In this document: in pieces, positions 9,729 to 21,047 of the stretch
How the letters are laid out: each line of letters opens with the position of its first letter
Numbering within the stretch: position 1 is the first letter of the stretch
Source: Cladophialophora immunda
Taxonomy: Eukaryota; Ascomycota; Eurotiomycetes; Chaetothyriales; Herpotrichiellaceae
Direction: 5' to 3'
Assembly: GCF_000835495.1 (NCBI RefSeq)
Contig: NW_015622541.1
Location: 2,542,001 to 2,606,000, forward strand
Length of the DNA: 64,000 nt
The notes under the pieces: generated by a model
Seen by the model: only the letters and a program-made list of their open reading frames with translations
Told to the model about the DNA's origin: nothing
Database searches by the model: none
Translations under genes and position numbers: made by a program

Positions 9729-11944
9729 GGCGAACTAAATGCTTGTCTTTGCATCCACACTAGGATCTCCGGGCTGGCTCAGATGATATATTCGAGCAGA
9801 TGAGAGAAGGGTACTTCGACACTATTTAAAGAACTTGTGAGGGGGGTGAGCAGCCTAGCGACGGGTTGCAGTTCAGTCTCCGATCCAAGTGATTTAGGAA
9901 AATATACTCACGTTCAACGGAGTGGAAGGATCGAGCCTTTGACCTGTCACCTGTAGGCACCTGGTGGCTGAATCTTGTACCTCCACTAGGCTCAAGCTGA
10001 TGACCAATCTCTTTTTCCGCTTGTGACAGTGTGTGAGCAGCCACAAGCAACTCCAGGAGGCTGCGCTCAGGGTATATGCCAATTGGTCAATTGAGGAGGC
10101 TGAAAGTTGGCGACCAAGGTAGAGCTGCATATTGTCGTCACCAATCGAAGCCATTGTGCTTCTGCACTGCGGAAAGCCATACCACTTCCTTCTGTACTTC
10201 TGTAATAATCATAATAGGCTATTGGCCTCGAAATTGTTTTTGCATCGCCCTTTGTCCAAGAGTGGTGAAATTTCATCAAGAAACTGCCCGAAACGTTAGC
10301 AGAAACTGGGTGACGAGCGCCATTTGCGCACCAAAGAATTCAAAACGCTACCCTCATCTGTCGGAGCCGATGCTTCGGAGATGGGAACAGATGGCAGCCC
10401 AGTCTTTGCCCGATTCAGAAACAGAGCTCGTTGCGAGCAAAGAGTCGGTATGTAAACGGAGCCAGCTTAGTAGCGGTTTAGGCGGCCCTGCGGGGGTCTC
10501 TCACCAAGACTTCAGCTTGCAAAGGCGGCAGATTGCTGCACTTAGATATTCCATGTATGTGCCCGTAAGACCTTTTGATGATGGATGTGACGATGGATCG
10601 CACAGTGCGGTGGGTGTCAAGCAGTCATGTTCGGGCGGGTATCGCGGTCGATCGTAGATCCGGCTCGGAACTCCACTGCCTCAAGGCCCATTTCAGGCAT
10701 TGACGGGCTCTCGGGGGCCATTCCATCTTGCGGAGATGCAGAGATTGCTTATTGTTGGAATATGAGGAGATGGTTCTCCGAAATGACCTATCCAAAAAGG
10801 AGGAACCATTGCGGCAGAACAAATAAAGACAACGAGCCAGATTCGGTAAACCGAATGGCCAATCATAGTTCTGGCTTTTGTAAGCGCCCAACCTCCGCAT
10901 CCAACTGACGCTGAAACTCGGCAGCTAGACCAACTCTCTAGGCTCAGCATGGCACTTCGCTGTTTCGAGGCATTTGCGCGGTCCTGCAACTTCGCTCTCG
11001 TGGTTGATATGTGGCTCGCCGGATCCACGTTTCTCCGAAATAGCTGTAGGGCAGAGCAGATATATAAAGGTGCATTTATTGGGAGGAGCAAGTAATCATG
11101 AAATGCAAAGGCAGAACACCCTTGGCAAATCTTGGCACCATCTTGCGCCTCCATGCTGCCTTCAGTTCCTCTTCTCCAGGTCATTCCCGGGCGTGTCTAG
11201 TTCAGCTCTACCCACGAATGACCAACCTCGAGCCTTCCTCTTACAAAGCACAATGCTCCCATTCTGTCCCAAATCTTGTCCCTTGCAGCATATTCCATTC
11301 TGACTGAGATCCTGCATTCTCATGCGGGCCTTCCAATGAAGCGAATCAGAAGCGAGCAATATATGTCAGCACATGGATCTTGGCTGTGATAGGCCGTCGC
11401 GAGGCTGCAGGAGTGCGGAGAGATTCTGTTCTTGTTTACATTCCGCGAGCTCGAGATTATGAAGCTGGCAATGACGCTACGCTGTGCAGCTGGTTGCAAT
11501 TGATGGCAGCTCATACCTATACGGCCCCCCCAGAAAACAGATCCATTGATCTTAAGATGGTAATCAACCAGGCGTGATTCGTCCCTGCGCTCTGTCAGGA
11601 CAAGCATAAATCGCCCGATGTCCCTTTTTGGAAGCGTTGCACGAGCTGAAATTAGACAATGGATGCTGTGAGTACGGGTATGCTTGCTTGCCATGATTTT
11701 ATAGCCCCTAACGGCACCCTAATGAATGCTCGACAACTAATCCCTCGGGCCCTGCATGCTGTGGCCTGTCCACCTCAGAGCTTCCCGATCTGGAGCAGAG
11801 CTGCATTGAAATATCCTCGGGCTGCCGAAATTTAAACTGCAGCATCCGTCGAGAGTCTCTCTTTTTCTCTTCCTCAACCTCCAGGACTGTCTCTCAACAC
11901 CCCATCACAATCTTTCCCGCGTCTGCTTCTCAGTGTCCGTCAAG
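9729..11944. other. 2.2-kb gene-poor stretch with possible decayed coding fragments
   Basis: No complete gene can be supported. Short minus-strand pieces in different frames look protein-like: 9894-10154, and 10693-11184 with a hydrophobic run YRIWLVVFICSAAMVPPFWI. Another at about 10620-10745 reads MAPESPSMPEMGLEAVEF. They do not join into one frame with normal introns. The right end is the leader of the GPI-protein gene and includes a pyrimidine tract near 11853-11882. Confidence 0.4.
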
Positions 11945-13058
11945 ATGCTGTCAACCATCTCCGTTAAAGCTCTTTCACTTCTCGCAGCGTTCGGCGTTGT
12001 GAACGCCCTGCGTCCCAACACCACATCTATCTGCGACTACTATACTCCTCTCCTGCTCGGGAAAGAGAACACACCCGAAAATCAGCAGCAGCTCATGGCA
12101 TTGATTACCCATACCTTCATTCTGGGCAACTACACGACCCCCAACGTCGGTGTCAAAGTGGACGGGATTGCAGGCCCCAAGACTTATGAAGGTCACGACG
12201 TAAACCTCCTGCCATACTTCACTGGGGGCTACTACTCCACCAACGAAAATGGAAAACCTGTCGCCAAGAACTGGCTTGATGATGGAGGAGCAGGAGCATT
12301 GCTTGCCAACAAGCCGGCCAACACAACGACCTCTAATCAGTAGTATGTACTACATATCAGCCACCGCCATACCTTGCTTACCTTTGACTTTGCAGCAAAC
12401 TCCTTACCCACGTGTATCAGTACTTTGGTGATTTCTATGGGTGCTCCCAGCAGGGAGGCTCTGATTTCCCCCACTATCAAGGCGTCGCCAGCATGTGGGA
12501 GGTGCACAAGTAAGCGGTTTTCATGCATAATCAATGATCGAACACTAATGTCGCTCAAGGTTCATGGACCCCAACATCTGGGAATCTGGCTATTTCAATG
12601 AGCAGATTGTGCTGGCCGGCAAATCGATCGGATTCGAGGAGCCAGACGTCAACTTTACACGAGACGCTCTCGACCAGACGTTCACCTACCGCTGTATTCC
12701 TCCAGCCGCCGTGATTCCTCCATCAGCGGGGCCTCAGCTGCAGACCATCTGTAGCGATGTCTACAGCTGTCCGCTTGCCGAGAATGCCAACTGCTCTGCC
12801 TACCCGGATAATGGATTCGTCCCTTATCCTAAGATTGCAAACGTTACACTTCTGCAGGGGGTGCCTAAGGAGAATGACACACTTGGTTTAAGCAGCACAT
12901 CGGCCTCTTCGGCAAGCGCATCGGCTACCGCTAGTGGGTCAGCAGCAAGTCCCAGTACCTCTAGCACCAACGCAGCTGCTTACACTTTGGCCGCAGGGAA
13001 CCCAATGATGGCATTTGGAAGCATGGTCGCCCTTTTTGGCATGACTCTCCTCCTGTGA
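11945..13058 (+). CDS. Secreted GPI-anchored cell-surface protein, conserved fungal family
   Basis: A 336-residue protein from exons 11945-12342, 12396-12509 and 12560-13058, with introns of 53 and 50 bp. It has an N-terminal signal peptide (about residues 1-21, ending VVNA). The globular domain contains ICDYYTPLLLGKENT, ITHTFILGNYTTPN, LLPYFTGGYYSTN, YQYFGDFYGCSQQGG and MWEVHKFMDPN, several N-glycosylation sequons, and about ten Cys. A Ser/Ala/Thr-rich stalk and a hydrophobic C-terminal tail after SSTNAAAY predict a GPI anchor. I recognise the domain as a family common in filamentous ascomycetes, without an established function that I can name. ATG 11945 has a good context (tcaagATG). Location in the cell wall or on the outer plasma membrane is inferred. 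Confidence 0.85.
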
Positions 13059-13511
13059 GTAGTGACGGCTGGAAGGACTGGTGATTCCGCAAATCCAGGA
13101 GAACGTGGTGGAATGGAGACAAAGTTGAACCGAAGATGGAGCTTAATATAAATAGACATGAAAGGAGAAAGTCCCCTGGGGAAGCATCTACGTACCTAAT
13201 TATGAACATGGTTGGGGCAGTCCAGAGACAGGCAGCTCAATGCATATCTCTCTTGCATCAATCACTAAAAGCTAAGCGTGTCGCATTAGCGTTCACAGAG
13301 TTCATCTCTCCTCTATTCAATATCAACCTTTGATAGGTACTGCTAGAGGACAGGTCATGAGGAGATAAGCTGTCTTGGCACATTTTAAATCCGCCCGAAA
13401 AACTCCCGGGGTCCCTCCAGATTTTTGGAGTTTTTCTGCGCCGGCTTTGAATTTAGTTCTATTTGCAAGGTGCGACGCTTGGTCGGTGACCAACGGTGAA
13501 GCTATAGCTCG
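13059..13511. other. Intergenic region / noc1 promoter
   Basis: 453 bp between two plus-strand genes. It contains the terminator region of the GPI-protein gene and the promoter of noc1, including the inverted repeat listed separately. No coding frame is supported. Confidence 0.5.
13397..13436. repeat. 10-bp inverted repeat in noc1 promoter
   Basis: GAAAAACTCC at 13397-13406 is mirrored exactly as GGAGTTTTTC at 13427-13436 across a 20-bp spacer, about 75 bp upstream of the noc1 ATG. It could be a paired regulator site or a hairpin in a 5' leader. Chance occurrence is possible. Confidence 0.6.
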
Positions 13512-16500
13512 ATGTCGAAAATAAAACCTCGTGGTGGTGGCCCATCCTCAAAGAAGCCCGGGCAGCCTACCAATAAGCCATCCCTGGTCGACGATTTGCG
13601 CAAGACTATCCAAAGTCGCTACCAATTCACCGATCCGAGCGATGTTAAAGAGAAGGACAAAACGAAGGGTCGCAATAAGAGTCACGAACCAGTGACGGAA
13701 CGAGGCAAAAAGCGTGATCGCAATGGCACGATCCTCACCCAACACCGCGAGGTCAATGTCCGGCGAGACGAACCTACTCATGGAAAAGCAGGAGAACCAG
13801 AAGGAGATGTCTTGGAACAGGAAATGAAGGCTCTTGGTGGAACAGCTGAAGATCTGGAACTCTTAGCAGATGCAGACTCTGAGTCAGAGGTTGAAGGAAC
13901 CATCCCGCAGCCGGATCTAGAGAAGCTAGACAAGGGAATGAGAAACATCCTCAAAGAGATCGCCCTCGCCCAAGGAGAAGGCCACGACGACAAGGACTCC
14001 TCAAGTGGACTTGACGGAGATGATGAGGTAGATGGCCATGCCTTGTCACCGGAGGCCCAAAGGTCACCTGTTGCCCGAGAACAGCAGGTGGACAAGGGTG
14101 GACGGGGCAAGAAAACGCTTTTTGTCTGCGAGCCGACGCCGGATTGGTACAACATCCCCGACCCAGATGTCGACACAACGAGTTCTCCTCAACACACATT
14201 ATCCAAGGAATCTATCGACGAACTCTACCAATATGCGAAGGCACTTCTTGATGAGGACAATCAAAAGTTCAAGGAGTCGCAACAGTCATCATCCGCCAAT
14301 GCCTTCTACAACACTGTCATTTCGTCAGGAACTCTATCGGACAAGATATCAGCCCTAACATTAGCCGTACAAGAGTCTCCTATCCATAATATCAGAGCGC
14401 TCGAAACCTTGATTGGCCTAGCTCGAAAACGGAGTCGCTCTCAAGCTGTCGATGTGCTCCGAGCGCTCAAAGACCTTTTCGCCCAGGGTTCACTTCTTCC
14501 TGAGTCAAGAAAGCTTTACGCTTTTCAGGCCCAGCCAGCCCTTCAGTTTGTGATTTCGAGGTCATGGAAAAGAGGGAACAAGCTGCCCCGTGGCCTCGAG
14601 CAAAGACATCTGGTGTCGTGGGCTTTCGAAAGCTGGCTGAAAGAGCAGTACTTTGAGGTGCTCAAGATCCTTGAGGGATGGTGCAACGACGAGATTGAAT
14701 TCTCGAAAGCGCGCGCCGTCAGCTACGTGTTCGAGTTGCTTAAGGAAAGACCGGAACAAGAATCAAACCTGCTGCGCCTCCTGATCAATAAGTTAGGCGA
14801 TCCTGTGAAGAAAATTGCCTCCCAGGCTTCCTATTCACTGATGCAGCTCCTGCTAGCTCACCCAGCCATGAAAATGGTGGTTGTGTCCGCCATTGAGTCA
14901 GACTTCATCTTCCGGCCCGGACAGACCCTGCATGGGAAATACTATGCTGTGGTTACCCTCAATCAGACGGCATTGAGTGCGAAGGAGGAAGAGGTAGCGA
15001 CGAAGCTGCTCGACATCTATTTTGGACTGTTCACCGACCTCCTGAAAACTGATAAGGGATTCGTAAAGGACGATGCTGACACGAACCATGTGCAAGATAA
15101 GGGTCGCAAGAAAAAGAACAAAAAAGGTCAGGAGCAACGAGGCCAGTCGCAGACTGAAGAACTTCGTGAGAAACTCATCTCCGCCATCCTCACTGGCGTC
15201 AATCGGGCATACCCTTATACCAGCAACAACTCAGCTTTCTCTGACCATCTCGGCACGCTATTCAAAATCACCCATTCGGCGAACTTCAATACAAGCATCC
15301 AGTCCCTCCTGCTTATCCAACAAATCTCCCACTCTTCCCAACACAAAGCCTCAACTGACCGCTTCTACCGAGTATTGTACGAATCTCTTCTGGATCAGCG
15401 CCTCATCACAGCGTCAAAGCAGCAACTCTACCTGAATCTGCTCCATCGTTCTCTGAAAGCCGATTTAAGCGCGAAACGGGTGAAGGCGTTTGTCAAACGG
15501 CTTGTGCAAGTCCTGAGCCTGCATGAGCCACCGTTCATCTGTGGGGCCTTTTTCCTGATCCAGGATCTTGAGAAGACGTTTCCTTCACTGAAGGCATTGA
15601 CTGATGAGCCAGAGGATCATGACGGAGACGATGTTGAGGTATTTCGTGATGTCGTGGATGAAGACGATGTGGACCCAGCCAATACAACAGCCATAAATGG
15701 CCCTTCTCCCTCGGATACGGAGCATTCGCGACGGACACATGTCTACGATGCGCACAAACGCGCCCCAGAACACGCCAACGCCGACAACACGTGCCTGTGG
15801 GAACTTCTTCCATTCCTCGCTCATTTCCATCCTTCTGTCTCCGTCAGCGCTGACCATGTCCTGCACCACCGAACCCTCCCCGGAAAGCCCGATCTCAACT
15901 TGCATACGCTCTCGCATTTCCTGGACCGCTTTGTATACCGTAACCCGAAGCTGTCGAGCTCGGGTCTTAGGGGCAGTAGCATCATGCAACCTATGGCGAC
16001 AGATAACTCACAGGCAGTACTGATTTCAGGCACGGTGAGCGGGAAGAGGCAAATCCCGGTAAATAGCGAACAGTTCAGGCTGAAGAAGAGTGACGAGGTG
16101 GATGCTGAGGATGTTTTCTTCCATCAATACTTCACCAGTTTGAAGGGCAAGGCGGAAAAGAAGGATAAACAGAAGAAGGACAAGAAGCGGCGTGACGCAG
16201 ACGACGTAGATGAGTCTGAAGCCGATGAGGATGAAATTTGGAAGGCTATGATGCAGAGTGCGCCAGATTTGGAGGGCGATGAATTCGAGGACGACGACGA
16301 TGTGGATCTCGACCTGGCGGATTTGGAATCGGATGAAGGAGACGTTGAAGACGAAGACTTGAGAGGACTAGAAAGTGAGGGCGAGGGCGGTGAAGGAGAC
16401 GATGAAGGCGTTGACATCGACCCTGCATTCTTTGACGAAGACGAGGACGATCTCATGGTGGATGCGGCCGACGCTGATTCTGGTGCCGACGACTCCGGGG

Positions 16501-16712
16501 CAGATTTTGCGGGCTTCGACTCGGACACCGGCGCACCAGCTGCCGCGACGAGGAAGAAGGGCAAGAAGCCGGATGAAGACGACGACGACGACCACGGCCG
16601 CAGCAAGAAACCAAAGAAGGCGGCCCGGTCGAAGCTGAAGAACCTGCCCACCTTTGCTTCCGTGGAGGATTACGCGAAGATGCTCGAGGACGACGAGGAC
16701 GAAGATGTCTAG
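13512..16712 (+). CDS. noc1: Noc1/Mak21 ribosome biogenesis factor (CBF/Mak21 family)
   Basis: A 1066-residue intronless protein homologous to yeast Mak21/Noc1, which with Noc2 escorts pre-60S particles in the nucleolus and nucleoplasm. It starts MSKIKPRGGGPSSKK and has a Lys-rich, acidic N-terminal quarter. ARM/HEAT-like helices follow. The CBF domain spans roughly residues 590-830, with SLLLIQQISHSSQHKA, DRFYRVLYESLLD and HEPPFICGAFFLIQDL visible. The C-terminal ~200 residues alternate Lys-rich and very acidic tracts (FEDDDDVDLDLADLES; PDEDDDDDHGRSKKPKK), as usual for this family. Length matches yeast (about 1025). ATG context is adequate, and the preceding region carries an inverted repeat. 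Expected to be essential by analogy with yeast. Confidence 0.95.
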   Translation: MSKIKPRGGGPSSKKPGQPTNKPSLVDDLRKTIQSRYQFTDPSDVKEKDKTKGRNKSHEPVTERGKKRDRNGTILTQHREVNVRRDEPTHGKAGEPEGDVLEQEMKALGGTAEDLELLADADSESEVEGTIPQPDLEKLDKGMRNILKEIALAQGEGHDDKDSSSGLDGDDEVDGHALSPEAQRSPVAREQQVDKGGRGKKTLFVCEPTPDWYNIPDPDVDTTSSPQHTLSKESIDELYQYAKALLDEDNQKFKESQQSSSANAFYNTVISSGTLSDKISALTLAVQESPIHNIRALETLIGLARKRSRSQAVDVLRALKDLFAQGSLLPESRKLYAFQAQPALQFVISRSWKRGNKLPRGLEQRHLVSWAFESWLKEQYFEVLKILEGWCNDEIEFSKARAVSYVFELLKERPEQESNLLRLLINKLGDPVKKIASQASYSLMQLLLAHPAMKMVVVSAIESDFIFRPGQTLHGKYYAVVTLNQTALSAKEEEVATKLLDIYFGLFTDLLKTDKGFVKDDADTNHVQDKGRKKKNKKGQEQRGQSQTEELREKLISAILTGVNRAYPYTSNNSAFSDHLGTLFKITHSANFNTSIQSLLLIQQISHSSQHKASTDRFYRVLYESLLDQRLITASKQQLYLNLLHRSLKADLSAKRVKAFVKRLVQVLSLHEPPFICGAFFLIQDLEKTFPSLKALTDEPEDHDGDDVEVFRDVVDEDDVDPANTTAINGPSPSDTEHSRRTHVYDAHKRAPEHANADNTCLWELLPFLAHFHPSVSVSADHVLHHRTLPGKPDLNLHTLSHFLDRFVYRNPKLSSSGLRGSSIMQPMATDNSQAVLISGTVSGKRQIPVNSEQFRLKKSDEVDAEDVFFHQYFTSLKGKAEKKDKQKKDKKRRDADDVDESEADEDEIWKAMMQSAPDLEGDEFEDDDDVDLDLADLESDEGDVEDEDLRGLESEGEGGEGDDEGVDIDPAFFDEDEDDLMVDAADADSGADDSGADFAGFDSDTGAPAAATRKKGKKPDEDDDDDHGRSKKPKKAARSKLKNLPTFASVEDYAKMLEDDEDEDV

Positions 16713-17369
16713 ATAGACACCTCGGATAGCGGCCTCTCAACCACAGCACCTATGTGATACATTCACCTACGTATCCTTCATGTAATCGGCTACTCGCTGA
16801 TCGTAAATAGACAAGCAGAACTGGTGGAATGGCAATGCGCCGGCCGTCACAGTTCCCTCAACCTTCGCGTCGCCTCGCATTGCATTGCATTAGCTACGGC
16901 AAAAAGAAGTTCTGTTTAGATTTATTAAACATTTTCAACTGTTGTTTTTTCCCCCTATACTCTATCATTTCAACATGATTGATCATTCATTCTTTCTGTG
17001 CGTCGTGTACGAATATATGACAGCAGAGCTATTCCGCCCCCTGTTCCCATATTCCCCGTTGCCATCCGTTATTTCTTTTCGCCTTGTGTTGCCATCATAG
17101 TGAGTGAGTAGGTGAGTGGTTTGAGGGATCCTCGAGTTTTCGAATTACACTGGGTGGCGAGGTAAGAGTGTCTCTCAGTGTCGTCCTTTTACTCCGCTCC
17201 TTCTCTGTGCCGCGTCTGCTGGTCGGTAAACGGGACGGGACGGGAAGTCCATCGAAATGTTGAGTGCAGAGGTCGAAAAAGCGAGAGAAAGTTGAGAAAA
17301 GAACAGTGGATTCCCCCCATGGTTTGTTCGGCTCAAACCCCCCCAACAGTAGTGTAGAGGGAATAGTGA
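16713..17369. other. Convergent 3' intergenic region
   Basis: 657 bp between the stop of noc1 (plus) and the stop of the amino-acid transporter (minus), so it should hold both 3' UTRs and polyadenylation signals. AT-rich with short T and C runs near 16920-16970 and a small cattgcattgcatt repeat near 16878. No gene is seen. Confidence 0.5.
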
Positions 17370-19288
17370 CTAGACCGAGTTGTCGGCGCAGGTGAAGACG
17401 CCTCGGACGTTGCCGTTCTCGTAGTCCAGAACGATACTGTCGACGGAGGCCTATTTCGAAATCACCACGTTAGCGGATTCCTTGATCCTTCATCACTTGG
17501 ATCGATAGGCACCGGGAGCAGTTGCAAAGTGAACCTAGGAAGAGGGACCGTGGAAGGGGAGAGAACTCACGTAGGTGCCCACGCCCAAGAAATAGAATCC
17601 CACGACAATGATGAATATATTCATCAGGAACCCAATCCACCCGCGGATCCCTCTCTTCCTCCAGAACCCGGGTCCCAGATCGGCGTACCGCATCCGCATG
17701 TACGCGACGCCCCAGAAGATCCAGCCGAAGAAGGAGTCGAACAGACTGCTCATCAGGGAAAGGAGATCGGCGAAGAAGGGGATGACCTCGGCGATGATAA
17801 ACGCCAGCACCCACGTCGCGCCCAGGATGGCGGCCCAGGAGACCCAGCCCACGACGGTGTGCGAGCTCTTGTGTCTCGTGCCGTCGAAGAGGCGGAAGAA
17901 CACGAAGCGGGCGGACACGGAGGCGTAGAGGACGCCGAGGAAGATGAGCGTCGGGATCATGAACGAGAACGAAATCTTCTTGTATATGTCGTTGCCCAGA
18001 CTTCCGAACGCGGGGGCAGTGTTGTATTGGGTGCCGGTGTAGCCATAGACTGGGGGAAGAAAAAAAAGTGTATTAGTATTGAATCGGGCTCTCTCGGATT
18101 GCGGTTGGCTGTGTCTTGGGGGTGCTGGTGATTGTCTGGAGCAGAGACTTACCAATGCCACCCACGAGGCTGAAGAGAATGATTTCGCAGATGGTAACCA
18201 GCCAGAGTGCCTTGCGGAAGTCATAAGGGTTCTTCATCTCGGCAATGAAACTAGGCAGCGTGATTTGTCCGATGAAGGTATAGCTGATGTTCAGGAATGC
18301 GTTCATCCCAGAAACAAACGTCGTCCCGGCCATTGGGACCGCGAGAACAAGCGGCTCACCGCCTTGTTTCACGCCCAGTGCGTTGACGTGGTTCGGATCC
18401 GGGTTGTAGCCAGCTGTCCCATGCTTGCCTTCTGCGCCGGCGAAAGCAGCCGCGAGGATGACGCTCACGAACGTGAAGAAGGCAGAAAAGGCGGCAAGTT
18501 TCGACAGAGCACTGAAGGTGCGCGGCATGGAACAAATCCACGAGACGACCGCGCCAATGGCCGCAAAGCCAACGGTACAGACGGTGTGACCTGGATAAAA
18601 GTTAGGCTCCTCCAGGGGGCATGAATTGATGGCAAATGCGCATACGTACCGCTCATAGTGTTCAGATATCGCGAAATCGTGAGGACATGGAGCCCTTGAA
18701 TGAAGGTGTTGTTCAGGATGAACATGACGGCCGTAAAGTACCAGGCCCATCTCGAGTTCCAGAACAGCATCTGTCCAATGTCACAGACATCTCTCGTCTC
18801 AGGGTGGCGGAGACAGAACTCCCAGACCACGAGAGACGTGTAGAGGACGAATGCGGCTTGCACGACGGTGAGAATGATTCCGGGCACCAGGCCAAGGACT
18901 GAATACGAATACGGGAACGACATGATGGCCAAGCAGATATACTCAGAGAAGAGCAAAGCAGCAGTCTATTATTTGGTCAGCACTTCGTAAACAAAGTGTT
19001 GGGCGCAGAACTATGAACAACCTTCTGCCAGGAGCAAGTCCGATACTTGATGGCATCGTTGGCCTCCATCGCGACCAGCTTGCCGTATTCATCATCCGAC
19101 CCCGAAGTATCGGGCAGAGAGCCAATCTTTGGAGGCGGTCCGATCCTGCTCATCTTGCGACCATGGACCATGGTAGAATCGCGTCTAGCCTCGATGTCGA
19201 TGGCTTCATCCGGCTTCAGGATGTTGCCCTCGCCAAAGCCAGGCTCCCCCTTTTCATACGTGTCGGACATTTTGGCGTCAGTGGCCAT
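17370..19288 (-). CDS. AAAP-family amino-acid transporter (neutral amino-acid permease type)
   Basis: A 526-residue membrane transporter of the amino acid/auxin permease family, related to Neurospora Mtr-type neutral amino-acid permeases. Exons are 19288-19022, 18965-18650, 18590-18153, 18049-17571 and 17450-17370; all four introns are GT..AG and phase-consistent. A hydrophilic tail of about 90 residues precedes CSWQKTAALLFSEYICLAI at the start of the first helix. About ten more helices follow, with family motifs SFPYSYSVLGLVPG, NISYTFIGQITLPSF and EMKNPYDFRKALW. The last exon is only 27 codons. ATG 19288 was chosen because the frame upstream has only a TTG; ATG 19270 is an alternative. Expected in the plasma membrane; the exact substrate is unknown. 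Confidence 0.93.
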
Positions 19289-20609
19289 TCCAATGCCAGT
19301 TCTAGGCGGTTGCGGAATGGTGTTCAATGAAATAGATCAACGCCACTTGACGGTGCGAATGACCCGTATAAAACAGGTGTAAAACAGAGAATCAGGACTG
19401 AGACGAGCTGTCGCCTGCATGTGATTTTTTTTTGGAAATACCAGTTCCAGAGGGGCAAAGAAGGTCCGGATATCTCTTCCACTCTCGAGAGAAGGAAGAC
19501 AAGGAGGTCACAGCGCCCTGTAGAGAGGAACATGCGCTTTTAAGGACCAAGCTGAGATGGGGGGTGCAAGACCAAGCTTGCAACGTAACAAGGGCAAGAA
19601 AAGCTTCGACAGGGAGTCAAGGATGGGGGGAGGGTCGGCAACACTGTCAAGCAGCACGAGGCCAAAGTATGGAGACGAACCCTTGTGCTTGTCCTTCGGG
19701 CGCTCGTGGTGGGCACGTCGGGTAGGCGTTACAAACACCAGAAAGCATGGTGACGACACAGGCGTGGTAGTTGTGGGAAAGGCTGGCGATCGCTCATCCA
19801 AGCAGGGCAAATAGCGAAACCCACAAGCTCACCAAGCCCCATTGATGATCGGCAAGGATCTCGTAAGGTTAAGCGGGAGGAGATTCAAGGCCTTGGGAGA
19901 GGCCAAGCAGCGCGGGATGCGGGAGGGTAGAGGGCACAGGGGATCCAATGAGACACAGAGGAGTGGTTCGCTGTAAAAGCTTTGCAGTCGGATGTTAAGG
20001 CCAGCCGTGTCGCCGTCAGATTCTGCAGTAATAATGGAGCTGAGCGCCAAGGAAAGATGGGGTGCTCGCTATAGCGAGGTATCCATCACTCTGCGCCACT
20101 ATGATTGTGGTTGGGGTCCCAGTTGCCGTCTGCCGAGGAGATGGGGAGGAGGTGGTGATGGAAGTGGTGGCGGTGGTGGCGGCTCGGTGGGTATCACGAC
20201 AAGAGAAAATGGATCCCAAGGGGAGCAGTGAGCACGGGCAAGGCTTTTCTATTTGAAATGAAAATCGATTGAGCAAACTGCCCCCAGGATGAGGTGCTTG
20301 AAGTTTGTGGGCTCAACTGCGACGGTGCGAAAATTCGGGTGCGAAAGTCAGATGCCAGTGCGTCATCGAGAGATACAGAAATCTTGTGGCAGTCATGATA
20401 GAGCAATAGATGGCTATCCAGCAAGTCATGGCGAGGAGAAGGGTGTTCTGGCCATTAGCTCAAAGGTAATCTTCATTCCCAAGGATCTTTGGTCTCCTGT
20501 TGGACACAGCGGCATCCTATGGGCTACTGATATCAGATATGGCAGCCATCTCGTCGCTCCTCTTCGTCCAAGCGATTGTGTGGAGATACGGTAGCTATAG
20601 ACAGCTCCC
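19289..20609. other. Intergenic region, no gene seen
   Basis: 1.3 kb between two minus-strand genes. It must include the promoter of the AAAP transporter and the 3' end of the SnoaL-like gene. A T-run lies near 19427. Open frames on both strands are short and unlike known families. Confidence 0.5.
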
Positions 20610-21047
20610 TCACTTCTTCTCCCACGTCTCCGGCCCAAAGTTGCCCAGCTTGGCTATCCACTGCATCATAGTGTGGCTGTCGATAAAGTCATACTGATCC
20701 TGCACCAACTTTCCGTCCTCGCTCATGGTCAGCGTGATGATATACTCGTTTTCGTACTCGCCAGCGTCAGCGGTGGCTTTGGCGTGCAAGAACAAGGCAA
20801 CCTTGCGCGAGGCTTCGTCAACGATGGCGTCCGTCATCTCGGCATGGTAGGTGTGCATCATCTTGAAGACCTCGACATTGAAGGCGACGTACTCGTCGTT
20901 GTTGCGAGTCGGGGCCTTGACGGAGGCTGGTCCGCCCCGATGGGTACAGGTTGGAGTGCAACAAGCGGCGATGGATGGAAAGTCGCGCTGGTTGTGTGCG
21001 TCGAGGTACTTTGTGGCTGTTTCGAGGAGTTGCTCGCGCGGAGCCAT
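20610..21047 (-). CDS. SnoaL/NTF2-like domain protein
   Basis: A 145-residue single-exon protein with the cone-shaped NTF2/SnoaL-like fold signature: an N-terminal helix MAPREQLLETATKYLDAHNQ, a CTPTCTHRGGPA loop, a helix NDEYVAFNVEVFKMMHTY, then alternating strands with KVALFLHAKATADAGEYENE and a final strand DQYDFIDSHTMMQW. The superfamily includes polyketide cyclases, dehydratases and non-catalytic binding proteins. In fungi such proteins often occur near secondary-metabolism genes, but no core biosynthetic gene is seen here, so the role is open. The frame continues upstream only to a TTG at 21080, so ATG 21047 is the start. It is divergent from the mannosyltransferase gene. Confidence 0.82.
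   Translation of the reverse strand: MAPREQLLETATKYLDAHNQRDFPSIAACCTPTCTHRGGPASVKAPTRNNDEYVAFNVEVFKMMHTYHAEMTDAIVDEASRKVALFLHAKATADAGEYENEYIITLTMSEDGKLVQDQYDFIDSHTMMQWIAKLGNFGPETWEKK

Noticed and set aside
10076..10657. 193-codon plus-strand frame
   Set aside because: No domain, odd composition and no good start context; it overlaps minus-strand fragments that look more protein-like.
15585..16651. Long frames antisense to noc1 (for example 15585-15989 and 16124-16651)
   Set aside because: They are shadows of the acidic and Lys-rich coding tract, rich in Ser by antisense translation.
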